From contig JBAYAO010000072.1 in assembly GCA_041669745.1 (NCBI GenBank), forward strand, positions 1-6,884: 6,884 nucleotides of DNA. Reading direction: 5' to 3'. The stretch comes from JBAZDV01 sp041669745 (GTDB taxonomy: Archaea > Thermoplasmatota > Thermoplasmata > Methanomassiliicoccales > Methanomethylophilaceae). The notes beneath the pieces were generated by a model. The model made no database searches. It was not told the origin of the DNA and was given only the letters and a program-made list of their open reading frames with translations. Numbering within the stretch: the stretch's first letter is position 1; each line of letters begins with the position of its first letter. Positions 1 through 5,582 of this stretch are shown here, piece after piece. Both the position numbers and the translations under genes were made by a program.

Positions 1-123
1 CATGTTCGCTAAATCCCAGATTAAGAAAGTTTGACAAAACTCCAACAAGGCGCACGTCTATTGCTTAATCTAAATTTGTGCATCTCATCAATCATCTTTT
101 TGTCAATGTTATTGAACATTATA

Positions 124-504
124 CGTCCGGATTTCATTCAGAATATCGAGAGATACCTGGGCGAAAGGGAGGCCTTCCTTCTCAGGAAGGGCCAGAGATC
201 CGAGTATCTGTTTCCCAATCCACGCGGGGAATACGGCCTTTATTCGGCCAGTGCCCAAAGGGAGTTGATCAGGGAGATCAGCCTGAGCTCCGGTATCGAG
301 TTCTCGCTGAAAACGTTCCGGGCGACCGGTACGGATCTGTTCGTGACGGCGGACCTCAAGAATCTTGTGGCGATATCCGCACAGCTCAGGCACAGCGATT
401 ACGGTACGACGCAGCGTTATTATGCCGATATCCAAAGGGGCAAGGTCTCCAGGCAGTTGGGCGATACCTGGAAGAAGATCGAGATCCCCAAGATGGCGGA
501 TTGA
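124..504 (+). pseudogene. C-terminal part of a tyrosine recombinase (phage/element-type integrase), N-terminal half missing
   Basis: The reading frame is open from a TTG at 31, but only the part from about 124 looks like an integrase. Numbering from that TTG, it shows K94-x-x-R97 (the box that is usually HxxR; Lys in place of His is known in some archaeal integrases), then H121-S and the probable nucleophile Y130, nine residues after the His as in LGHxxxxTTxxYY motifs. The first catalytic Arg and the N-terminal DNA-binding domain are absent, so it should not recombine DNA alone. The first 30 residues come from AT-rich DNA and are hydrophobic, unlike the family. The gene points at tRNA-Lys 160 bp away, the usual layout of an element integrated at the 3' end of a tRNA. 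It is probably a remnant; a programmed split gene with its other half outside the window is less likely. The family is clear, its state less so. Confidence 0.8.
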
Positions 505-540
505 TTTTTTCTAAAACCTATACTTCGCAGATCCATTTTT
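505..540 (+). terminator. Possible oligo-T terminator after the integrase remnant
   Basis: Six T residues follow the TGA stop directly (505-510) and a second run of five T lies at 536-540. Archaeal RNA polymerase can terminate at T-rich runs without a strong hairpin, and no hairpin is visible here. This is a composition-based guess. Confidence 0.35.
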
Positions 541-578
541 CTCAGATTCGCTTTTCCGACACAGGTGTCCCGTTCATG

Positions 579-602
579 GCGGGCCTGCACGCATTTCGGA
601 CC
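579..602 (-). repeat. Degenerate copy of the tRNA-Lys 3' end (possible old attachment site)
   Basis: Plus-strand bases 579-602 align with 665-687, which are the 3' acceptor strand and part of the T arm of tRNA-Lys. The first nine bases (GCGGGCCTG) are identical. Over the whole stretch 19 of 23 tRNA positions match with a one-base insertion in the copy, including TTCG and A-C-C of the T arm. Both copies have the same orientation. Integrative elements that use tRNA genes duplicate just this part of the tRNA, and an integrase remnant lies beside it. The copy is short and diverged, so chance cannot be excluded. Confidence 0.45.
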
Positions 603-665
603 TGACCTATTATATCAATGTTCTCAGTCGAACATAGTTAGCCAGTACTTCTGAAGAAACCTAAG

Positions 666-739
666 CGGGCCTGAAGGGATTCGAACCCTTGGCCGATCGA
701 TTAAGAGTCGATCGCTCTACCTAGCTGAGCTACAGGCCC
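666..739 (-). tRNA. tRNA-Lys, anticodon CTT
   Basis: The minus strand folds into a complete 74-nt cloverleaf. The acceptor stem GGGCCTG/CAGGCCC pairs at all seven positions. The D stem is GCTC/GAGC, the anticodon stem ATCGA/TCGAT with loop CTCTTAA (T33, anticodon CTT), the variable loop CGGCC, and the T arm AAGGG-TTCGAAT-CCCTT. The discriminator base is G and CCA is not encoded. No intron is visible. The gene has its own TATA box about 30 nt upstream. Its 3' end faces the integrase remnant, as expected for a tRNA used as an integration site. Confidence 0.97.
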
Positions 740-764
740 GTTAGGTTGCCCAAAACACCTTTTC

Positions 765-773
765 ATTAATAAA
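765..773 (-). promoter_or_regulatory. TATA box of tRNA-Lys
   Basis: The minus strand reads TTTATTAAT, close to the archaeal box A. Its centre is about 30 nt upstream of the mature tRNA 5' end, which fits transcription starting at or just before the tRNA. Confidence 0.6.
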
Positions 774-812
774 GATTGTTAATCCTGTGGCTATGTGCAA
801 GTAATTCCACAA

Positions 813-820
813 CTAATATA
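813..820 (+). promoter_or_regulatory. TATA box of the CBS protein gene; mRNA probably leaderless
   Basis: CTAATATA lies with its centre about 30 nt before the ATG at 847. No Shine-Dalgarno motif stands before that ATG. Archaeal transcription usually starts about 25 nt after the box centre, so the mRNA would begin at or a few bases before the start codon. The box and the tRNA box at 765-773 form a compact divergent promoter region. Confidence 0.55.
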
Positions 821-846
821 TCGGTTGTGATCGATGTAGACCCACC

Positions 847-1329
847 ATGAGTCAGCTTAGAGTGAGGGATATAATGACCACGCAGGTGGTCACGCTGTCT
901 GGAAACGATACGGTGAAGGATGCGACGATAAAGTTCGCCGTGGACAACGTCTCCGGCGCGCCCGTCGTCGATGATGATTACCGTCTGATCGGGATCATCA
1001 GCGACAGCGACATCCTGAGCCTCATCGTGAAGTATGATAAGAAGCTCAATCTGGAGGATCCCGACCTGCACATGCTCGCCACGCCGATGGATGAGAACAT
1101 CGATGACGAGACGCTTCGGAATGCGAGCAGGGAGATATCCGAGACCAAGGTCTCCGATCTCATGTCCAGAACGGTCCTGACGACATCGCCGGACTCAAGG
1201 ATAATGGACGTTCTGACGGCGATGATAAACATGGATGTCAATCGTGTGCCTGTCCTGGAGAAGGGAGTGCTGGTAGGGATAGTCACCAGATGCGACATCG
1301 TCTTCTCGATCTACAAGAGGAAGATCTGA
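847..1329 (+). CDS. Protein with two CBS domains (probable nucleotide-sensing regulator)
   Basis: This 160-residue protein is almost only a tandem CBS (Bateman) module. CBS1 spans about residues 6-60 (begins VRDIMTTQVVTL, ends with GIISDSD at 49-55) and CBS2 about 102-155 (VSDLMSRTVLTTSP, then GIVTRCD at 144-150). The two G-I-x-(S/T)-x-x-D motifs are those that in known CBS pairs contact the ribose and phosphate of bound adenosine nucleotides. There is no catalytic or DNA-binding domain, so it probably acts by binding a ligand and touching a partner protein. The partner cannot be read from the sequence. No membrane segment is seen, so it should be cytosolic. The next gene starts 32 bp downstream on the same strand and may share its mRNA. 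The start is set by the TATA box at 813-820. Confidence 0.93.
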   Translation: MSQLRVRDIMTTQVVTLSGNDTVKDATIKFAVDNVSGAPVVDDDYRLIGIISDSDILSLIVKYDKKLNLEDPDLHMLATPMDENIDDETLRNASREISETKVSDLMSRTVLTTSPDSRIMDVLTAMINMDVNRVPVLEKGVLVGIVTRCDIVFSIYKRKI

Positions 1330-1361
1330 TCCTTCTTTCGGACCGTTCGGATGGGAAACGA

Positions 1362-2117
1362 ATGTTGGAAGTTCATGTGCTTGCAAGCGGGAGTGACGGT
1401 AACTGCGCCGTGGTTCAGTTCGAAGACCGCGCGGTCATGATCGATGCGGGTCTCAGTTACAAAAGGACGAAGGAGCTCATGAACGTCAGCGGTATCGACG
1501 AGACCGCCATCGATGCCCTTCTGATCACACACGAACATTCGGATCATATATGTGGTGCGGGAGCGGTCGTCAGAAAGCTCGGTATACCGGTGATGTGCAA
1601 TCAGAACACGTTCAACGCGGGCAGTTTCGGTAAGGTCGATTATTCTCCGATCGTGACCCTGCACGGTTTCACGGTCGCCGGGATGAACATACTTCCGCTG
1701 CCCACATCGCACAATGCCGCAGAGCCCAACGCCTTCCTGCTGGACACGGAGGACGGCAAGGTCCTCGTGGCCACCGATACTGGCAGACTCACGTACCAGG
1801 TGGAACATGCTCTGTCGGAGGCGGACATAGCCATCATAGAGGCCAACTACGACAAGCACATGCTTGATGTCGGACCGTATCCGCTGCGTCTCAGACAGCT
1901 GATAGACAGCGAGGTCGGTCATATGTCCAACGTGGCATGCGCAGAGGCCATAAAGAAGACGATGAACGAAAAGAGGCAGATATTCCTGGCACATCTGAGC
2001 AAGAAGAACAATACGCCGGATACGGCGAGGGAGACGGTCTCCGAGATCACCGGTATCAAGAGGTACAGATTGGATTGCCTGGAGTTCGCCGGCGATACCC
2101 GCGTGCTCAGGGTGTGA
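1362..2117 (+). CDS. Metallo-beta-lactamase-fold hydrolase, WalJ/YycJ-like
   Basis: This 251-residue protein carries the metal site of the MBL fold: H57-E-H59-S-D61-H62, H117 (TSHNAAEPN), D139 (ATDTG) and H211 (LAHLS). The order LASGSDGNC at the N-terminus, DAGLS, ITHEHSDH, ATDTG, EANYD, GPYPLRLRQ, VGHMSN and LAHLSKKNNTP matches the WalJ (YycJ) family, which in bacteria is linked to DNA repair and cell-wall stress as a likely nuclease. Its archaeal role is not established. Residue 163 is Tyr where bacterial members usually have EANHD. An upstream in-frame ATG at 1290 lies inside the CBS gene; the family's N-terminal strand begins right at 1362, so I chose that start although no strong ribosome binding site precedes it. 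The 3' end overlaps the convergent GINS gene by 11 bp. Confidence 0.92.
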   Translation: MLEVHVLASGSDGNCAVVQFEDRAVMIDAGLSYKRTKELMNVSGIDETAIDALLITHEHSDHICGAGAVVRKLGIPVMCNQNTFNAGSFGKVDYSPIVTLHGFTVAGMNILPLPTSHNAAEPNAFLLDTEDGKVLVATDTGRLTYQVEHALSEADIAIIEANYDKHMLDVGPYPLRLRQLIDSEVGHMSNVACAEAIKKTMNEKRQIFLAHLSKKNNTPDTARETVSEITGIKRYRLDCLEFAGDTRVLRV

Positions 2118-2910
2118 CGTTAATGAGGACGGCCTTCTCCCTGTTTATGAGGGCCTTTGCCATTATCGCCGGGAGTCTTACCACATCCTCTTTCTTGAGG
2201 TCGTAATCCCTGTCGGGACCGGAAAAGACCGGAAGGGTCTCCAGTATACGTATGACCGCGGTTTCTCCGTCGTCGGGTTCAGTCACGGCGTCTTCGGGAC
2301 GTGATTCGGAAGGTGACACGGACGGTTCAGCAGAAGTACAGGCGATCGGCGATTCTTCCTGCACCGGTACATCGTCCAGCGGTTCCTGTTCTTGGAAATC
2401 CTCTGGAACATCCTCGATCGCAGGCATTTCGTCAAGCGTCTTCGGGACGATGGTCTCCGGTACGGTCCTTGCGACCGGTTCCGCAGGTTCTGGGGCTATG
2501 TCCGGGATGTAGGCACTCTTCTTCTTTCTGTCTATGAGGGACCAATGCCTCTTCGAGGAGTCCAATATCTCGTTGTAGTACACCCTTTCCTCGGCGGTTA
2601 GCGGTTCTATGGTGTTCACGGCACCCATCGCACCTCTGAGCGCCAGTGCGGAGATCTTGTCCATACGCAATTCGACGATCCTCTTCATGAGCTGCAGGAT
2701 CTTCTTCTTCCGTTCGCTTGCACCGTCATACATTATCGATTCCGGGTTCGTGGACGCTAATCGGTCGCATTCCCTGGTCTGTTCTTCGAACAGTTCCGTC
2801 ATTGCGGAATAGAGGTCCTTCCTGACGTTGGAAAGCGTGTTGGCGTTCTTCTCCACTCTGTAAATGGAACTGAGGGTCTCGAACGTCATTCCGTCTCTTT
2901 CCACGACCAT
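2107..2910 (-). CDS. Archaeal GINS complex subunit (Gins51 type)
   Basis: GINS joins MCM helicase and GAN/RecJ-like protein in the archaeal replisome. The 267-residue protein has the Gins51 order: an N-terminal helical A domain (about 8-130, with basic helix RKKKILQLMKRIVELR at 67-82), a Pro/Glu/Asp-rich linker (about 131-217) and a small C-terminal B domain (about 218-265) with AVIRILETLPVFSG and KKEDVVRLPAIMAKALINREKA. The linker is low complexity and acidic, probably disordered. No Gins23 gene lies in the window; some Thermoplasmatota use Gins51 alone as a homotetramer, which may apply here. The start at 2910 is supported by a TATA box about 25 nt upstream and the lack of a ribosome binding site, suggesting a leaderless mRNA; a second ATG seven codons in is possible. 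It is transcribed alone, diverging from the DUF167 gene. Confidence 0.88.
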   Translation of the reverse strand: MVVERDGMTFETLSSIYRVEKNANTLSNVRKDLYSAMTELFEEQTRECDRLASTNPESIMYDGASERKKKILQLMKRIVELRMDKISALALRGAMGAVNTIEPLTAEERVYYNEILDSSKRHWSLIDRKKKSAYIPDIAPEPAEPVARTVPETIVPKTLDEMPAIEDVPEDFQEQEPLDDVPVQEESPIACTSAEPSVSPSESRPEDAVTEPDDGETAVIRILETLPVFSGPDRDYDLKKEDVVRLPAIMAKALINREKAVLINVTP

Positions 2911-2930
2911 GATCTATGCAATAGGTTGTC

Positions 2931-2945
2931 GATATATGGTTTTTG
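2931..2945 (-). promoter_or_regulatory. BRE/TATA promoter of the GINS gene
   Basis: The minus strand reads CAAAAACCATATATC: an A-rich BRE-like element followed by an ATATAT box centred about 25 nt upstream of the ATG at 2910. This is the best-formed promoter in the window and predicts a leaderless GINS mRNA. Because ATATAT is self-complementary it could also drive plus-strand transcription, which would give the DUF167 gene a leader of roughly 110 nt. Confidence 0.65.
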
Positions 2946-3071
2946 TCAATCGGTGACGTCCGTTCTCCGCCGGGCCGGGGTATCGTGTACGGTATCGTTC
3001 CGCGCAGAGGGACGCGTATGAAGCCGTTCCCATCAGAAAGAATCATAAGTCCCGAATCGTCATACAGAATC
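2946..3071 (+). other. Upstream region of the DUF167 operon
   Basis: The DUF167 frame stays open upstream to about 2943, but those codons (rich in Pro, Arg and Gly) do not resemble the family, which starts at or near 3072. AATCATAAG around 3041-3049 is a weak TATA candidate 27 nt before 3072. An ATG at 3018 is a possible earlier start without a clear ribosome binding site. No RNA structure is obvious. Confidence 0.4.
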
Positions 3072-3371
3072 ATGGACCTGGCAGATGTTTCCCGTGTAGT
3101 CGCCGGCGGGATGGAACTGGATATCATGGTCTCACCCGGGTCCGACAGATCGGGCATCGAAGGATTCGACGAATGGAGAAGACGGCTTATCGTCAGGGTC
3201 AGGGCACCCCCGGCGGACGGAAAGGCCAACAAGGAGGTCGAGGCATTGATGAAAGAGGTCACCGGATGCAGGTCAGAGATCGTACGCGGTCATCTGAACC
3301 GTCAGAAGACCGTCATGATTTACGGCGACGGTGTCTCGATATCGGAGTCCTGGGGGTCGGAACGTGAATGA
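3072..3371 (+). CDS. DUF167 (YggU-family) protein
   Basis: This 99-residue protein matches the small DUF167 family found in archaea, bacteria and eukaryotes (E. coli YggU), whose members are about 100 residues. Visible signatures are the early VSPGSDRSGIEG (20-31), the core strand-turn RLIVRVRAPPADGKANKEVE (38-57) and VRGHLNRQKTVMI (71-83), where the family has G-x-x-S/N-R-x-K. The biochemical role of the family is unknown, and none is assigned here. I chose the ATG at 3072 because it gives the usual family length; the frame is open further upstream and starts at 3018 or earlier cannot be ruled out. The end overlaps the start of the toprim gene by 8 bp, so the two are almost certainly co-translated. 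Confidence 0.88.
   Translation: MDLADVSRVVAGGMELDIMVSPGSDRSGIEGFDEWRRRLIVRVRAPPADGKANKEVEALMKEVTGCRSEIVRGHLNRQKTVMIYGDGVSISESWGSERE
3352..3356 (+). promoter_or_regulatory. Ribosome binding site that sets the GTG start of the toprim gene
   Basis: GGGGG (followed by T) ends about 7 nt before the GTG at 3364 and lies inside the end of the DUF167 gene. It favours this start over the upstream in-frame GTG at 3331, whose added residues do not look like the family. Confidence 0.55.
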
Positions 3372-3762
3372 CAGGGAACGTCTGGACGAGCTGTGGCGCA
3401 TCTTCGACAGACTTGCCGAATTGGCCGAGGACCATACGATACTTGTCGAGGGTAACAGGGACAGGAAGGCCCTGGAGTTTCTGGGAAAGGATATAGACGT
3501 GATCGAGGTGCAGAGGGAGGGCGGACCGATCAAAGCCGCCGAACGTGTGTTCGAAGGGAGGAGAAAAGCGGTCATCCTGACGGATTGGGATGACCGCGGC
3601 GACAAGATCGCAGAGGACCTGTCGATCCACCTCGCGGCGTTGGATGTCGAATACGACACGGCCGTCCGTTCGCGTCTGGCGGATATATGCAGGAAGGACA
3701 TCAAGGATGTGGAGGGCATACCCGCACTGTGCAGCAGGTTGGAATATCTCTGTGACAGGTAA
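3364..3762 (+). CDS. Small toprim-domain protein (UPF0292-like)
   Basis: The 132-residue protein is essentially a single toprim fold, the metal-binding domain shared by DnaG primases, topoisomerases, RNase M5 and OLD nucleases. The first acidic motif is ILVEGNRDRKAL with Glu29, the second is VILTDWDDRGDKIAEDL with Asp74 and Asp76. A helix of about 22 residues precedes the domain, and the C-terminal end carries the conserved-looking KDIKDVEGIPAL. Length and order resemble the archaeal UPF0292 group related to RNase M5-like proteins. Whether it cuts RNA or DNA is not known. It starts with GTG inside the DUF167 stop region and ends 38 bp before thymidylate kinase. A longer form from the GTG at 3331 is possible but less likely. 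Confidence 0.87.
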   Translation: MNDRERLDELWRIFDRLAELAEDHTILVEGNRDRKALEFLGKDIDVIEVQREGGPIKAAERVFEGRRKAVILTDWDDRGDKIAEDLSIHLAALDVEYDTAVRSRLADICRKDIKDVEGIPALCSRLEYLCDR

Positions 3763-3785
3763 ATAGGACGCATGCTATACGTGAA

Positions 3786-3791
3786 GGAGGG
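3786..3791 (+). promoter_or_regulatory. Shine-Dalgarno site of thymidylate kinase
   Basis: GGAGGG ends 9 nt before the ATG at 3801 and selects it over the out-of-frame ATG at 3794. It shows that genes inside this string use leadered initiation, unlike the genes with adjacent TATA boxes. Confidence 0.7.
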
Positions 3792-3800
3792 AATGAATCA

Positions 3801-4388
3801 ATGGTAGGTCTGTTCATCGTTTTCGAGGGGATCGACGGTTCCGGTAAATCGTCCGTATGCAGGACTGTGAAGAAGAACCTGGAGAGCGAAGGAATGGACG
3901 TCATCGTCACGGCGGAGCCGACGGACAGCGAGATCGGCCGTATGATACGCAAGGGCGGGGATTTCACGCCGGAGACGGAAGCGCTCCTCTTCGTTGCCGA
4001 CAGGGCTTGCCATACCGTTGAGATAAAAAAATGGGTCGCGCAGGGTCGCATCGTTCTTTGCGACAGATATTACGCTTCCACGCTGGCCTACCAGGCGGCA
4101 TCCCTCGGTGAGGATGCGGACCTGGAATGGCTCACGGTGATAAACGAGAAGGTATCGGTCGAACCGGACCTCACATTCCTGCTCGATATCGATCCGGTCA
4201 GTGGACTGGACCGTGTCGGAAGGAGAGGGGGGAAGAGCAGGTTCGAGCATCTCGAATACCAGAAGAGGGTGAGGGAGAATTACATGGTCATCGCCAAGAA
4301 GAGGGGATTCACGGTCATAGACGCGTCCAAGGACCGCAAGGCCGTGGCATCCGAGGTGCTGACGGAGATAAAGAGGAGGTTGGAATAG
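3801..4388 (+). CDS. tmk: Thymidylate kinase (dTMP kinase)
   Basis: The enzyme phosphorylates dTMP to dTDP with ATP in the cytosol, a step both in de novo and salvage dTTP synthesis. The 195-residue length is normal. The P-loop is FEGIDGSGKSS (8-18), followed by the family's AEPTDSEIGR (38-47), FVADRACH (64-71) that helps hold the nucleotide, DRYYASTLAYQ (88-98) and an Arg/Lys-rich lid RVGRRGGKSRFE (138-149). The P-loop carries no Arg while the lid is basic, the arrangement of type II (E. coli-like) enzymes. A good ribosome binding site precedes the ATG. The stop is 2 nt before coaBC, so translation is probably coupled. TAAATA at 3760-3765 could be a weak internal promoter, but I would not rely on it. 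Confidence 0.95.
   Translation: MVGLFIVFEGIDGSGKSSVCRTVKKNLESEGMDVIVTAEPTDSEIGRMIRKGGDFTPETEALLFVADRACHTVEIKKWVAQGRIVLCDRYYASTLAYQAASLGEDADLEWLTVINEKVSVEPDLTFLLDIDPVSGLDRVGRRGGKSRFEHLEYQKRVRENYMVIAKKRGFTVIDASKDRKAVASEVLTEIKRRLE
4375..4380 (+). promoter_or_regulatory. Shine-Dalgarno site of coaBC
   Basis: GGAGGT lies in the last codons of tmk, 10 nt before the ATG at 4391. It fixes this start; the frame is open much further upstream inside tmk, but those residues are a shadow. Confidence 0.7.
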
Positions 4389-4390
4389 AC

Positions 4391-5581
4391 ATGCACCCGG
4401 CAGAGGAGATCTATTGCGAGAAGGGCGGAAAGCTCAAAGGTAAGACCGTCGTGATAGGCATAACGGGCAGTATAGCGGCGACGGAATGCTTCTCAACGAT
4501 ACGCGAACTGGTCCGCAACGGTGCCAGGGTCATCCCGGTGATGTCCGAAGCGGCCCAGAAGCTGATAACGCCGATGTCACTGGAGTTCGCATGCGGCATC
4601 AGACCGATAACCGAACTTACGGGACAGACGGAGCACGTCAGTCTCATGGGGGACGGTTCCGAGGCGGACGTGTTCGTCATCTATCCTGCGACCGCGAACA
4701 CGATATCGAAGATCGCCAACGGCATAGACGACGGGCCGGTCACATCGATGGCCACGGTCGCACTGGGGTCGGGCGTCCCTGTCGCGATCGCTCCTGCGAT
4801 GCACGATGCGATGTTCAGGAATCCAGCGGTGACTAAGAACATAGGGACCCTTCGGTCATGGGGTGTCACATTCATCGGTCCGCACGTCGAGGGGCCGAGA
4901 GCGAAGGTCGCCTCCAAGGAGGAGGTCATCGCCGAGATATTCCGGACCATGTCGAAGGACGATCTCGACGGAAAGAGGGTGCTGGTGATAGGAGGACGCA
5001 GCGAGGAGCCGATCGATTCGATGAGGATAATAACCAATCGTTCGACCGGTCTCATGGCGGTGAGCATCGCGGAGCGTGCATTCGAACGCGGTTCCGACGT
5101 GGAACTCTGGATGGGCGGCTGCAGTGTTCCGCTGCCGAACTACATCACGACTAAGAGGTTCGACTCCGTTTCCGATCTGGTCGGGATGGTGGACGGCATC
5201 GATCATGATATCGTCATCGTGCCGGCGGCATTGGCCGATTTCACACCGAACGAATCCAGAGAGGGAAAGATACCGAGCAGCGATGCGTTCGACATGCTCA
5301 TGAAACCGGTCCCGAAGGTCCTGCCGCTCATATGCAGGAGATGCAAGAACGTCATCGGTTTCAAGGCCGAGTCCGGTCTCGACAGACAGATGCTGGTCAG
5401 CAGGGCTAAGGCCCGTCTCGAGGAATACGGTCTGAAGGCGGTGATAGCCAACGATATAGATTCCGCGGGCAAGACGTCCGCATCGGTCATAATGGTCACG
5501 AGGGAAGGCGAAGAGGACATCTCGGGAACGAAAGCGGACATAGCCAATTCCATCCTGGATTACTGTTCGGAGAACCTCTGA
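4391..5581 (+). CDS. coaBC: Bifunctional phosphopantothenoylcysteine decarboxylase / phosphopantothenate-cysteine ligase
   Basis: CoaB joins 4'-phosphopantothenate to cysteine with a nucleotide triphosphate, and CoaC decarboxylates the product to 4'-phosphopantetheine using FMN. The 396-residue protein has both parts. CoaC (about 15-185): GITGSIAA (23-30), the active-site His82 in EHVSLM, PATANTISKIANGIDD (99-114) for FMN, and PAMHDAMFRNP (135-145). CoaB (about 190-392): VLVIGGRSEEPID (197-209), ITNRSTG (214-220), VPAALADF (277-284), Lys293 in GKI, VIGFKAES (321-328) and VIANDI (351-356). The CoaC substrate flap, where bacterial and plant enzymes carry a catalytic Cys, reads HVEGPRAKVAS here without Cys. 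The gene sits between tmk and pantoate kinase with gaps of 2 and 1 nt; together with the latter it supplies most of an archaeal CoA route. Confidence 0.95.
   Translation: MHPAEEIYCEKGGKLKGKTVVIGITGSIAATECFSTIRELVRNGARVIPVMSEAAQKLITPMSLEFACGIRPITELTGQTEHVSLMGDGSEADVFVIYPATANTISKIANGIDDGPVTSMATVALGSGVPVAIAPAMHDAMFRNPAVTKNIGTLRSWGVTFIGPHVEGPRAKVASKEEVIAEIFRTMSKDDLDGKRVLVIGGRSEEPIDSMRIITNRSTGLMAVSIAERAFERGSDVELWMGGCSVPLPNYITTKRFDSVSDLVGMVDGIDHDIVIVPAALADFTPNESREGKIPSSDAFDMLMKPVPKVLPLICRRCKNVIGFKAESGLDRQMLVSRAKARLEEYGLKAVIANDIDSAGKTSASVIMVTREGEEDISGTKADIANSILDYCSENL
5569..5572 (+). promoter_or_regulatory. Ribosome binding site of pantoate kinase
   Basis: GGAG near the end of coaBC is 10 nt before the ATG at 5583. 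It is short but well placed and supports coupled translation across the 1-nt gap. Confidence 0.45.
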
Positions 5582-5582
5582 T

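Larger units (their letters stand above)
505..665. other. Gene-free stretch between integrase remnant and tRNA-Lys
   Basis: No frame here has a convincing start or a recognisable protein. The stretch holds T-rich runs at its left end, an imperfect copy of the tRNA-Lys 3' end at 579-602, and a small palindrome (CTTCTGAAG) near 649-657, about 8 bp from the tRNA end. It may be attachment-site or element-edge DNA. Confidence 0.6.

Noticed and set aside
4..17. GTTCG...AATCCC resembling the T arm of tRNA-Lys at the left edge
   Set aside because: It is in the opposite orientation to the tRNA gene and needs a 3-base insertion, so it does not fit an attachment-site duplicate.
2..34. Possible tail of an upstream plus-strand gene (MFAKSQIKKV then stop)
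   Set aside because: Ten codons at the window edge are too few to support a gene; another frame (3-68) is equally open.
21..137. Short minus-strand frame of 38 codons (MKSGRIMFNN start) in the AT-rich left end
   Set aside because: It is short, has no ribosome binding site and no recognisable family, and AT-rich DNA crossing the junction can open such a frame by chance.
31..504. SSV-type integrase partitioned by integration
   Set aside because: That model predicts tRNA-derived sequence at the break in the integrase gene near 125; none is seen there.
1330..1361. Possible regulatory repeat (TTCGGA twice) between the CBS and MBL genes
   Set aside because: Two 6-base repeats in 32 bp are not enough to propose an operator.
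1311..1994. Long minus-strand frame of 227 codons opposite the MBL gene
   Set aside because: It is antisense to strongly conserved MBL motifs and its translation shows no family or domain.
2252..2512. Ser/Gly-rich plus-strand frame
   Set aside because: It is the complement of the repetitive GINS linker and has low complexity for that reason.
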